Source: Alnus glutinosa
Taxonomy: Eukaryota; Streptophyta; Magnoliopsida; Fagales; Betulaceae
Direction: 5' to 3'
DNA: 64,000 bases
NCBI RefSeq assembly: GCF_958979055.1
Contig: NC_084887.1
Span: 30,729,544-30,793,543 of the forward strand
The notes under the pieces were generated by a model, which saw only the letters and a list, made by a program, of their open reading frames with translations, made no database searches and was not told the origin of the DNA. Shown here one piece after another: positions 48,551 through 59,400 of the stretch. The stretch's first letter is position 1, and each line of letters starts with the position of its first letter. A program made the translations under genes and the position numbers.

Positions 48551-49260
48551 CTCCGTCAAAGTTGATTTAACGGGAAATTTTATCAAAAAGACGAGAAAGA
48601 TTTCGAAGAAGATTAATTTTTCATGGATCTTGTCGAGGGTTCCATTCCGTGTAATAGTATTAAATTTCTAGGAGCAGCTAATCCTAAAATGACGGAACAA
48701 AAGGTAAAAACTTTTGAGAGTAAATGAGTTTGGTTGGGTAACAGCAACAGGCAACAGGCAACAGGCAACAGGTGCAGGCATCTTCTGTTTGTATGTCGAA
48801 TGGCAACCAAAGTTACTTCTCATCCGGACAGACCTTCGTTTGTATTGGATGAAGAATTACGCAATTTCTTAATATTACATCTGATCCAAACTATTTCGAT
48901 TCCTTTGTGTTCCTTTTTCTGTTTTGGTTGTTTTCTCTACTTGCCCACAGAAAAATAAATAAAGGAAACCCAAGAAAACGCCAATTTTTGCTTACCTATA
49001 TTTATTTATTTTTCCAACTTTTGGAAAGACTACTTTTAGGCAGTAGGCACCTCCGAAATTGAAGTAGGCCATGCACACACGACCGCCAATCAAAATTTTG
49101 AGGCTTAAGACGAAAAGTTTAAGTGATGTATTTTATTTAAAATTAAATATTATATTTTTATTTAAAATTCATTCTTCTCGCTTTTTGGGATGTAAAATTA
49201 CTGCTTACGTTTTTATATTTAAGTTTTTTTAGCATTTCTTTTTTTACAACTTGCAACAAA
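46953..49260. other. Intergenic region with microsatellites
   Basis: 3' flank of the TMEM214-like gene followed by non-coding DNA. An (AT)n run lies at 48484-48548, and a (GGCAACA)n minisatellite of about five units at 48740-48773. 47640-47790 repeats TTTTTACTTTTTATA-like words. Short frames in this stretch have no recognisable domains. Confidence 0.5.
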
Positions 49261-49277
49261 AACAAAATATTTTATCT

Positions 49278-49380
49278 TTTTTTTTTTTTTGACATGTCCA
49301 CACAAGAGGGGGAAGGAAAAATTCAAGCTAGTGACCTTCGCTTTATGAGGCCCAGCCGATTGAGCTACCCCCTTAGGGAC
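49278..49380 (-). mobile_element. tRNA-derived SINE
   Basis: Read on the - strand, it begins GTCCCTAAGGGGGTAGCTCA, an A-box of tRNA type, then GGTCACTAGCTTGAATTTT as the B-box about 35 bases later. It ends TTGTGTGGACATGTC plus about 13 A residues. A 16-bp direct repeat flanks it: ACAAAATATTTTATCT at 49262-49277 and ACAAAATATTATATCT at 49381-49396, one mismatch. It is too diverged in the anticodon region and 3' half to be a working tRNA gene. Confidence 0.9.
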
Positions 49381-49396
49381 ACAAAATATTATATCT

Positions 49397-51496
49397 AAAT
49401 CTTTTGAATAGACTAGCCATGTTCTATCATGCTTCTCTCCATTTAATAATTTTCGTATATAAAATGTACTAAAAAAATGTCTATAATTCTCATTTTTAGG
49501 AAAATTTATATTGCTATCTCTTATTAGACCCTTTTCTATTAATAAATTTTGCATCAATATTTTTTTCATTAACCTCGGTCATAAATATTTGAAACAATTG
49601 ATTAAGATACATTTATTATTATTATTATTATTTTAAGTTTTTCATATCTAGAAGCATATTTTCTAGTAGAATCTATAACTAAAAATATTTACAAATTAAA
49701 TAAACACGGTTTATAATAAGAAATGTATATTATGACTAGAATAAATAAATTTTAAAATTGAACAATAAAACATGATTTGTCAAAATAACTATTTTCGAAT
49801 TCTCTTTAATCTTTATGATAGGATTATCTAGTACTTTTAACTTGCACAAGAAAAGGCAAATTAGTGTAAAAATATTTCCTAAAATCGAATAAAAAAAAAA
49901 TTAATGTAATTGACTGATTGAGTTTTTGGTAACTAACCTCTTCTTTTTTCTTTTTTCTTTTTTCTTTTTTTTTTTTTTTTTTTTTTTTTTATCACTAATC
50001 AAATATGGAATAATTTGAAGGACTTGAATAGTAAGTTATTGAGAAGTAATGAAATTGGAAAAGAAGAAAGGAATTCAAATTTGAATAAGACTTGAATAGA
50101 GAAATTGAAAGAAAAAAAATGAAAATTTATAAAGAGAGTGGTTTGTAATTGAATAAAATATTTAAAAACTTTCTATCTTCTTAACATTTACTTCATTTTT
50201 ATTTTTTTTGTCCCTTCTATTTTGAACGATGGACTCCAATCATAAATGTACTATTTTTTAACATTGTGTGTGTACTGAAGTAACACATGTAAGAGAGAGA
50301 AAAGAAAAAACCTATATCTCCTGCAATGATATTAAAATCTTACTTAATTAATTAATATTGACATTAATTAAGGCCTTAATTTTCTACCATAAATATCATT
50401 AATATTTATAAATATTTTTTTACCATAATTTGGGGCCTTAATTAATAAATATTGATGGTAATTAAGACCTTAATATTTTTTTTTTTCGGAAACAAATCTC
50501 CATTAATGTTTTTTAATTAATTGGGGGCCTTAGATAACTCGACTCATTTAATTAAATGGGTTAGACCCCTCAACCACCCACTATTTTGTGTTGAGTTTGT
50601 TTTAGATTCGCGAGTCGTGTAAAAAATTGACAATCTTAAATGTCGCATGTTAGGTTCGAGTCGTATCGAAGCATAAGTATAAGACTATATATATAGGTCA
50701 ACTTAATCCGACTAATTTAATTAAACAGATCGATCAAACTCCTCAACTCTAACCTATTAATTTCGGATTAGGTTTGTGTTAAGTTTACGGATCTCGTCAG
50801 AAATCGACAACCCTATCTTCAAGCCAGTTGTTATGTACTAACTAAATGTTATCTTGTACGTTCATAGGAATACAATATTGGTTGTCCTTGTACGTGAAAC
50901 ATAAGACTTGAGATCGATCATCGAGCAGATCGACGATACAAGTTAATTAGAGAAAACTTATGGTTTGCGATTAATTAGTATATCAATTGCGTAAAGGATC
51001 GATCGATGATGAAAGCCATGTTCTCACTCCTCCAAGAAAACGAAGGCCATGTGCTCTCTCACATGTCACACCAAACCAACCGTACCATATATCAGGACAT
51101 AAGAGATCACATCACGTCCTATTACAATCTTCAAAACAAAAAATATAATTAACCACCTTTTACAAGTGTATCTAAAAAGGGAAGATAACAGTTAAGAAAG
51201 ATCTTAACCAGCTTGACAAAGTTGACAAAACGCAAAACAAACAATGCAATGGACACGCCGGTTATAGCGCTCCATCATCATGATCATGTCCTCGTGAAGT
51301 CCCCACATGGAGATTTAATCCCACCCCCATTTTTCTCGCCTCAAAGCCCGCCAGTCTACTCCTAATTGTATGCATGATTGCATTTGGTCATCCCCGGCCA
51401 CGATCCCCTTTATATATAAACAACCCTTCATCATCACTTCCACAACATCCATCTCCTTGTGCTTCGTGAGAGAGAGGTATTTTATTTGGATTAGAT
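49397..51496. other. Intergenic region upstream of the GASA gene
   Basis: AT-rich, with a T run at about 49969-49991 and palindromic TTAATTAAGGCC/GGCCTTAATTAA words at 50360-50470. About 50530-50810 holds reverse-orientation relatives of the dispersed repeat in TMEM214-like intron 3. The last 200 bp look like the GASA promoter, with TATATATAAAC at 51411-51421 placed about 80 bp before the ATG. Confidence 0.5.
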
Positions 51497-52154
51497 ATGG
51501 AAGGACGTTCGTACACCTCCCTCTTGTTGCTGTTCTCTCTGCTTCTTTTACTCACATTCTCTACTATTGCTGAGGTATAAGAGGCTCTACTTTACTCTCT
51601 TTTTGTTTTTTTTTCTTTTAATAACTGGGATATCTAGGGCTTCATCCCGACTAGATCCCCGAGACGTACACCGTGCAAATTAAGCGCTCTTTCCACAAGC
51701 GCGGGTTGGGTAAAGCTCGACTTTTCGAGAACCTTATACCCAATGCTTCATGTGAATCTATGTGAATCTGACTTAACTTCTCTCTGTCTTTAATTCTTGG
51801 AACAGGCTTCTAGTAGTGGAAAGCTTCGTCCTTCAGGTACATAATTTGTGTGCACAATATTTTTTTGCTCATAATTGTGATCAAGAGCATGATTTATATG
51901 TGCTGGCTCCATTTTCATGTTAAGAAATTTGGTGATATGATGAATGTGGCATATATATATATATGCATACAGATTGCAAACCAAAGTGTACCTATCGTTG
52001 CTCGGCGACATCTCACAAGAAGCCATGCATGTTCTTCTGCCTAAAGTGTTGCTCCAAGTGTCTGTGTGTTCCTCCTGGCACTTACGGCAACAAGCAAGTG
52101 TGCCCTTGCTACAACAACTGGAAGACCCAGCAAGGAGGACCCAAATGCCCTTAA
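51497..52154 (+). CDS. GASA: GASA/snakin-type cysteine-rich secreted peptide
   Basis: Gibberellin-regulated/snakin family peptide of 96 aa. Exons 51497-51574, 51806-51836 and 51973-52154, GT/AG junctions, phases in register. Residues 1-26 are a signal peptide with a long leucine run, so the product is secreted to the apoplast. After a short variable linker (SSSGKLRP) comes the C-terminal GASA domain of about 60 residues with exactly 12 cysteines in family order (C-3-C-3-C-8-C-3-C-2-CC-2-C-1-C-11-C-1-C-12-C). It includes CVPPGTYGNK and ends GGPKCP. The domain is disulfide-bonded; members act in growth, hormone response or defence. Which one cannot be told here. The three-exon layout with a tiny middle exon is typical. 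Confidence 0.95.
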
Positions 52155-52390
52155 AACTATATATTCTTTCCACATTTGTAATAAGCCAGCTGCAATCCAT
52201 GTTATGCTACTGTGTAGCATTAATGGCAGCAATTTAATTTCATAAGAGACAGTATATATATGCTTCTCTATTCGCAGTTTTCCTTAAGCCCCACATGATC
52301 AATCTACTTGTTCCCTTCATCCCTTGTGAAGGGATAGTACTTCTATATATGCCATGTTTTTTAGGTTGCGTTGCGGACGTACACTTCGAT

Positions 52391-52392
<2 letters not shown>

Positions 52393-52453
<61 letters not shown>
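52393..52453. repeat. (AT)n microsatellite downstream of GASA
   Basis: An uninterrupted (AT)n run of about 60 bases lies about 240 bp after the GASA stop codon. A shorter (TA)n run lies in GASA intron 2 near 51952. Confidence 0.9.
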
Positions 52454-52455
<2 letters not shown>

Positions 52456-52972
52456 CTTATATTGATTTTTGATTTCGCATTATAAAAATCTAGCTGATAA
52501 TTAATGCGTAATAATTAATAATTCGTAAAATAATTAAGAGAAATTGAATTTATAAATCCTACCTTTAAAATGTCTTTAGTCAGTTCCATATATATTTTTA
52601 TGCCATCAATTACAAGCTGGCCATTCGAGAGAGGCCAGGACAAAAGTTTCCGACAAATTGAGTAATAGGAAAAAAAATTTCTACATATTAATCAATAATA
52701 GTACGTGCTTCTCATATTTTTTTTTTTAACGGTATTAATAAAAAAAAATAAAATATGTACTTCTCACATATTCAAGATATACATGACACTTTTAAGTTTT
52801 AAAAAATGGATTAAAATTATTTTTCTATAATCAAATTTGTAGAAATTTTATGTGGTTTGAGAAATTGTTCTTTTTAATGGATTGGTTGAAACTTGAAAGG
52901 GTGGTTTATATAACTTCACTTAAGGGTACTTTTCACCATTTTTTAGAGAAGATACATGAATTTCAAATCGCC

Positions 52973-53231
52973 TCAATTAGGAGTCATCCGTTAAGATTTT
53001 TCGTTAAATCTTATCAAAATTCTCAAAATACCCATGTGTTTATTTTTTTTTTTCAGAAAATAAAATTTTTCAAAGATTCATGTGTGGGTATTTTTGTAAA
53101 TTTCGTTAAATTCTAACCAATTCTTAAATCTTAGCAATTTTTTTCTTTCTTTTTTTCCTTAAAAAAATGAAGGGTATTTTGAAAAATTTGATAGAATTTA
53201 ACGGAAATCCTAACGAATGACCTCTAATTGA
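52973..53231. mobile_element. Foldback MITE-like element
   Basis: Left arm 52973-53036 (CAATTAGGAGTCATCCGTTA...CTCAAAATACCC) and right arm 53168-53231 (GGGTATTTTGAAAAATTTGA...AATGACCTCTAATTG) are diverged inverted repeats. A further inner pair of GGGTATTTT/AAAATACCC words suggests partial internal duplication. No target-site duplication was identified. It lies in the spacer between GASA and the AAF-like gene. Confidence 0.55.
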
Positions 53232-53850
53232 AACTTTTTAAAAAATAAATATCCTAAATTAAGACAATTTGAAGTTTAAATATATTCTTTCTAAAAATTC
53301 GATACATGAACTTCTCATTTAGTTTTATATAAAAAGCTCATGTTTGTTTGAAGCGCCACTCCAATCACACAATTTGTGAATGAAATGAAACAATGTGCCC
53401 TAAGCTTGACCTTACAAACAGCGGAGTACGCTAATCCACATGCCAAACACGTACTCTCAGACATATTTATCCACAATGGATGGGCTTTTCCGTCGCTTAG
53501 CAAGAAAAATGGGAAACAAAGAAAAGAAAACCGACCGAAATAATTAATAAGCGACGTGGCGCGCTTATCTCCATGAGATGTGGTAACTGTAAGCTACTGC
53601 AAACCAATAAATGCAGAGGAGCTGATATATGTCTCTCCATTACCAATTTCCCACTCCTTGTCTGGTAGCGTTGGCCTTCACGGGGCCACAGGCTGAGCTT
53701 GTGGTTGCAAATTCTCTTCTCAAAGTTTCTTGGCTCCCTCTCTCTCATTAGATTAGAAATATACCAGCTTTCTTCACAGTTCTCTTCCCCTCTCTCTCTC
53801 TCTCTCTCTGTGGAAAGTGAGTGCTGCATTCCACAGGTTATTCACTCAGT
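53232..53850 (+). promoter_or_regulatory. Probable promoter and 5' UTR exon of the AAF-like gene
   Basis: An ABRE-type ACGTGGC lies at 53554-53560. A CT-rich leader (CTCTCTCTC near 53790-53810) ends at candidate donors such as AAG/GTGAGT-like sequence near 53817 or CAG/GTTATT near 53837. The first protein-coding exon begins only at 56473, after a plausible acceptor (TTTTACTAG near 56409), so a 5' UTR intron of about 2.6 kb is inferred. No transcript evidence is available. Confidence 0.35.
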
Positions 53851-54719
53851 CTCATTGCTTTTCTTGCTTTCTGGACTGGCTTTTCAATTGGCTTATGCTG
53901 TTGTTCTACACTTTTACTTAGTGGGTATTCTTTATTTTCTTTGTTTAAGCTTTAGTTAGTGAGATTGAGGTGCAAAACTTTTCCTTTATGTGGCACGATT
54001 CTGATGCTTCTAGGTTTTGTTTGCTGTAATTTGTGCATAGGAACCCGCTTCAACTTTTATTTCGATACTTCTGAAGTGATGATGCATGGTAAGTAAATAG
54101 TATTAGAGTACATTGAATTATAGTTTCAGGAGCAATTCATCACTGTGGTTTGTTTCATGGGCAACCGTGTGAGTGGTGAATAGGAGCCCTTTTCAATTAA
54201 GTTCTTAACTATTGAGCCATTGCCATTCATGAGAGAAAGTGTGGAATGATTTTCAACCGGCACGTATGGTCCCTTCATTTTAAACTTATAAGGTAGATCG
54301 TTTCCTGGGTAATAAACTATAAGAGTGAAATGCTGGTTACCAGATTAATTGAGGTGCTTGATAAAGTGATCTTCAAGAATCGGGACATGGAGATACTGGC
54401 AAAATATTGTCGCAACGATGGTGATTCTAAAAAAAAAAAAAATGCATAACTGTTGTTTAAATAATAGCTCATCCGATCCTTATTTAAATGTTAGATTTCG
54501 ACCTGATGCATGGCTGCCATCAAGAATAGTGATGGAGACGATGAATATAACATGTCACGTTTGATTGTCATGTCTATATATTATTTTTGGTTTGTATATA
54601 ACTATTCTTTTTGCCTTGGTTAAATTTCATCAGATTTTAAACCTATCATATGGCAAAAGATACATAAAACAGGACACAGTATGATTCTCTAATGAGTTTA
54701 TAATTTGAAATCAAAATTA

Positions 54720-55354
54720 TGGCTAGAACATCTTAGGCAGATAGTAACCCCAATGAGGGGTCTATGTGGGACATAGTTATTTTGGGTTTGTCTTCTTCCG
54801 GGGGTGGGCCTAGCTGTCAGCACGTTGATCCAGACGGAGATGTGGGCTCGGGTCCGACGGAGATTCAGCCGGAGACTTTGTCAGAGATTTCTTTGGGGTC
54901 AGAATCTGGGGTGGATGAGAAGTTGACATCAGAGTGGGAGTTAGATGTCAGGAAGAAGGCTGCTGGGATTTGGGAGATGTTGTCCCAAGAGTTTGTATGG
55001 ACGGTGTCTGAGGAGCATGGCGAGAGGATTAGGGCTATTTCGGATGAAATGATTAAGCGTCAGAAGACTAAGGGCAAAAAGGAGTTGCTGAATCTGCAAA
55101 GCTCCGTTAATTATGGCGATTCTAAAACTTCTTCTAGGCGTAGTAAGGGTAAGACCCACTTGATGTAGGGTTGTATGCCTTGGGGGTTTTTGTGGTTTGT
55201 TTCTTGGGTCCTTGGGTTTACTTTTCGTGTTGTTTTGGTTGTTTGTTGGGTTTTTGGGTTAGCTTTGGTTCTCCTTTGTATACCAGCTATGTACTTAGGG
55301 GCGCCTTACGCTTCTTTTCTTAATAAAACTTTAATTACCTATCAAAAAAAAAAA
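54720..55354 (+). mobile_element. LINE copy lacking ORF2, with poly-A tail
   Basis: An open frame (54764-55168) ends in a basic RRSKGKTHLM, resembling the C-terminal end of plant L1 ORF1 just before ORF2. Instead of ORF2, what follows is a typical LINE 3' UTR: TTGTATACCAGCTATGTACT, GGGGCGCCTTACGCTT, TTAATAAAACTTTAATTACC, TATC and an A run at 55343-55354. The copy is probably 5'-truncated and deleted or spliced for the whole of ORF2. The target-site duplication was not resolved. It sits in the inferred 5' UTR intron of the AAF-like gene, same strand. Confidence 0.65.
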
Positions 55355-56472
55355 GTTGCAATGTGAGAGACAATTTAGTGGGTGGTAGATCTGATGGTAT
55401 GAAGTCTGATAAAATCTCTCTTAAAACAAGGTGGGTTGTGGTGCAATATGGTGAGGTATTCAGACTTGGACAGCTAGAGATGTGCGTCTCATTGAGGTGC
55501 TTGATGAAACAGTGTGTCTGGTGTGGAGAGTAGCCACTTAAGCATTATTTTTCTGTGTTGAGTAGCGATAACGGGGCTAAGGATGAGCGAGTTACAAATT
55601 GCTGGAAATGTATCAATAAGGCTTTTCCCAACCTATAAAAATATTTTAGACACGCACATTTTTTCCCCACAATTGACTATAAGCCCATGGAAGAGATATC
55701 TATGGTTTATAAAGATTGTAGACATGTCATTTTTCTAGATTTACTTGCTTAATCCAGCTTTGATATAAACCAAGCTTCATTATATTTGTTGTGGTGCTAA
55801 CTTGAACATCTGGAAGTGTCACCAGAGTGGATCAAACACTTTTGGGGTATGATTTATGGGTACAGACATGATTGTCGTGCTTCAATACAGATTCAGATTC
55901 AGGATGGCAAGATATTTTGGGTAAAATTACATAAAAGTATTATAAGATTCCCCTGAGGCGCGAGCCATATGTGGTTGAATTAATAATGCTTATATCCAAG
56001 ATATATTTTTTTTTTCCTGTTAAACGTGTTAAAACTCAATGGCCATTGCAAAAATTTAAAGGGTGGATATGTGCCATGAACAACTTCTCTGGGATATTTG
56101 TTGGTATTTCTCCATAAAAGTGACCTGTACTTGAAAGTAATAACTTTTTTTTCAGTCAATAAGGTCAGACAGAGTGCTATATTTATCATCAATTTACTAT
56201 TTTGTAGTGTGTTGACCATATGGACGTTAACTTCTATTTTTTTTATTTTTTTTTTTCATTTTTCTTGTCATGTTCCATTTCCAATGCAATCATAGTTGCT
56301 ATGTGAAAATGATTTGGCAGTTAGATATTCATTTTCTACAAGAACCTTTACCTAAAACTTCATATGAATATGTAACACTGCCTGATAATTCCATTTTGGT
56401 TTTACTAGATCTTTGAGCTTCTGTAAGGGAGATGCTGGTTTAGGTCATTTCATTCCTGTGTTGATCCTTTCC

Positions 56473-59400
56473 ATGGCACTTACTGCAAGCAAGGTTTCAA
56501 GTGGTCCTGTAGTGACTGAGAGGACAAATGTCTTAAGATCACCTCGAACTGCATATTCTTTTGCCATGTCACCACAACACGATAAAACACATTTTACAAG
56601 TCATGGAATTGAACATAGGCAACGGAGCCATGGACATATCTTGGGAGCGAAATCAAGGTTTTCTGATGTGGGTTTGTGGCGCATATGTCGAAAACCTCTT
56701 AGTTTCATTGTCTCGCGGGGTTCTTCTCTATTATGCCGGTCCACAGGAACACATAAGACTGAAGCAAAGGAATGTGTTAGAACCTATGGTGATTGTGAAG
56801 ACGTAACGAGGTAATAACGAGGAAGTACCGATGATCAATTCTAATTGACTAGACATGCAGAACTTACATTGAAATTCTTACTTATCATATCAATATTTTA
56901 CATACTTTAAACCTTCTTTTTTTGTTTTAAATTTGACCATGGTGCATGTATTGTTAAGTAGCCTGAAAGGAATATGATTTACCATGATACATAAACACAG
57001 AAAAGGGCACTGTATTTAACATAAATGGTGTTGGAGATCGGAAATCCTTGACATCTAGACATGGGGAGACAGTTTTATCTGTCACTGTTTCTTATTTCAC
57101 TGTGTTGAAATGGATATAACTGCATTTGTATGTGCAACAACCATGAAACATAAATGTGAAGAATTTTGAAGTCACAGTTTTGCTAAGCAAAAAGCATAAT
57201 AGTTATTATTTTGCCTTTTCAAAGGTAAAAGCAATATGTGTCAGGTGGGCATCATTGTTGTCTTCTCAACACATGTCCGAATACCGATCATCCATGGGGA
57301 TTAGTGGTGTGCACCACTAGTTGTTAATATGAGCTATTGGACTGAAGCATTTCGCCCTTGTTTAAAACATGCAAGCGTTTCAGTCTGCAGGCTTCTTAGA
57401 TTGCCAAATAATAAAGACATATAACTAAATTGGACATTATGATCTGTATGCATCTAGGTAATCTCCTAGGTTTGCTTAATATGATGCTTGTGATTTTGGC
57501 TGTTTTCTGAAGGACCAGTAATGATTATTTTTATCTAAAAAGCTAGGAATTGGAAAAAGTATCATCAATGCATTTCCATGGTTACTGGAGGACTAGCAAA
57601 AAATGAAAGGGTAATTATCTATTGATAAGAAGATAATGAATTCACTCGTGTAACAAGAGTAGGGAACATGGGCACGTGCATTTCACTATGGCTATTGTTA
57701 ATGTAAATCGCCTCTACCATTTTTTTCTCCTTTGCGATATATGTGTGCTCAGATTTATTTTCCTAAACTTCACTTCTATAATGTAAAATTTTTTTCTCAA
57801 ATTTTTGTTGTTCCACCTTATGAAGTGAGGTCATTCACTGTATTTTTTCCTTTTCAGTTTGTCTTCTGTAATTTAATCCCTGCTCGTTTTGCTTTTATTG
57901 GATCTTTTACAATGGTTTATTATATTTTTGAAATTACTCCAGTTGTAACTTGGAGAAGCACCCATGCCTCTTTACCAAATAATTATGGGATTTCATGCTT
58001 TCTGACAATGACTTGTGTTGAGCTTTTGATGTATTTTATTTATGTTTCTGAAATTCTATTGTAAATCAGTGCACAAATTGGAGTTGAAGAAGATGAGCAT
58101 CTAGTCATGCCTAAGAGTACTCACTCCAGTCAAGGCTTGGCTGAAGCTTGTAAATTTGTCTACAATGACGCAAAGTTCGTAAATGAAAGGGCTCGTAATG
58201 ACATTTTCTTGCTTTCTCGGTAATATTCAGCACTCTAATGTTGGGCATGATTATTTGTTCACAAAGCTTGCAATGATCGTGAATCCCATGCCTTGTCAAT
58301 GTATAAGAAATTTTGTGAACAACTTGCAAAAGATAGCAAAAATGTGCACTTACAATGAATGATTCACTATTTATTGAATTACACGCAACAAATTCAGGTT
58401 GAGTAAGGTTTCGTAAAAAATATATATAAATTGAACCTGTCTCATAAAATCATAGAAATAAGCCACAATGGTTCTGTTTGGATGGCTTTATATGGTTTTT
58501 GGTATTAGCTTAGCTAGAAGTGTTAAATATATGATATAAACACATGCCTTTTAACTATTTGGTTCTAAATACATGGAGATTATTGCTCATCATGTGCCAC
58601 TCTTTCACAGTGGGATAATGAGGTTGGACGCCCGAGCACGTCAAGGTGTAGCTATTCTTGGGTCAGAGTTCCTTAAGCTTGATGGTAAAATTTAACCTTT
58701 CTGTCCACTTTCACTAGCTTTTTAAATGCTAAATATCTGTTTTCTAGAATTTAGTGAAATAATTTAAGATTGTACTGCAAAGCATGTGTCATGAGCCCAA
58801 TTTGTAGCGTCACAGGACTTTGTTTTTCTTGCGTTTGTAGAATAATACCATCACTTGATTTATTTTTTTCTTCTTCTTTTGTTTCTTTTGTTTTCTTTTC
58901 TTTTTTTGTGGGGGGGGGGGGGGGGAGGCTTTTTTCCAAACAAAAATGGAATCATTTCGTTTTACATGATTCCTGAACGTTCAATTATTTGTTTATTGGG
59001 TTTTATCTGACTTATTGCTTTTCCTTGTGCTTTTGTCGTGTAGCTCGGGCAAGAGAGGATACTGAGAAAATTGACCGCCGTGTGAAAGAAAAAGCTGAAC
59101 GCCTTAGTCATATTGCTGCTGTATGCGATTGCTAGATTTTTGAATATTGGTTTACTTTGGGATGATGAATGAATTACTGGCTTCTTTGTGGTTAGTATTT
59201 TTGGTGATCTTTGTATCCCCTTGCAGAGCTTGACAGACAAAGCCCAGTCTAGACTAAAAAAGGCTGCTGATAAGCATTGGAGTGATGGAGCCCTAGAGGT
59301 GCCTCTACTATTTAATTTTTTTGATAAGTAATAAGTAAACTTATCAATTACATTATAACATTTAATTATCTTGTCAAAAAAATAAATTATCTTGTGATTA

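Noticed and set aside
48383..48586. 67-codon frame with an Ile/Tyr repeat
   Set aside because: The repeat is the translated (AT)n microsatellite.
49300..49380. Possible tRNA gene on the - strand
   Set aside because: The A and B boxes are present, but no cloverleaf can be completed. It has a poly-A tail and a 16-bp target duplication, so it is a SINE.
55175..55366. 63-codon hydrophobic frame resembling a membrane peptide
   Set aside because: It is the LINE 3' UTR with its AATAAA-like signal and poly-A tail.
57732..58064. 110-codon frame before AAF-like exon 3
   Set aside because: It lies wholly in intron 2, ends before the exon 3 acceptor, and reads as Phe/Ile-rich noise.
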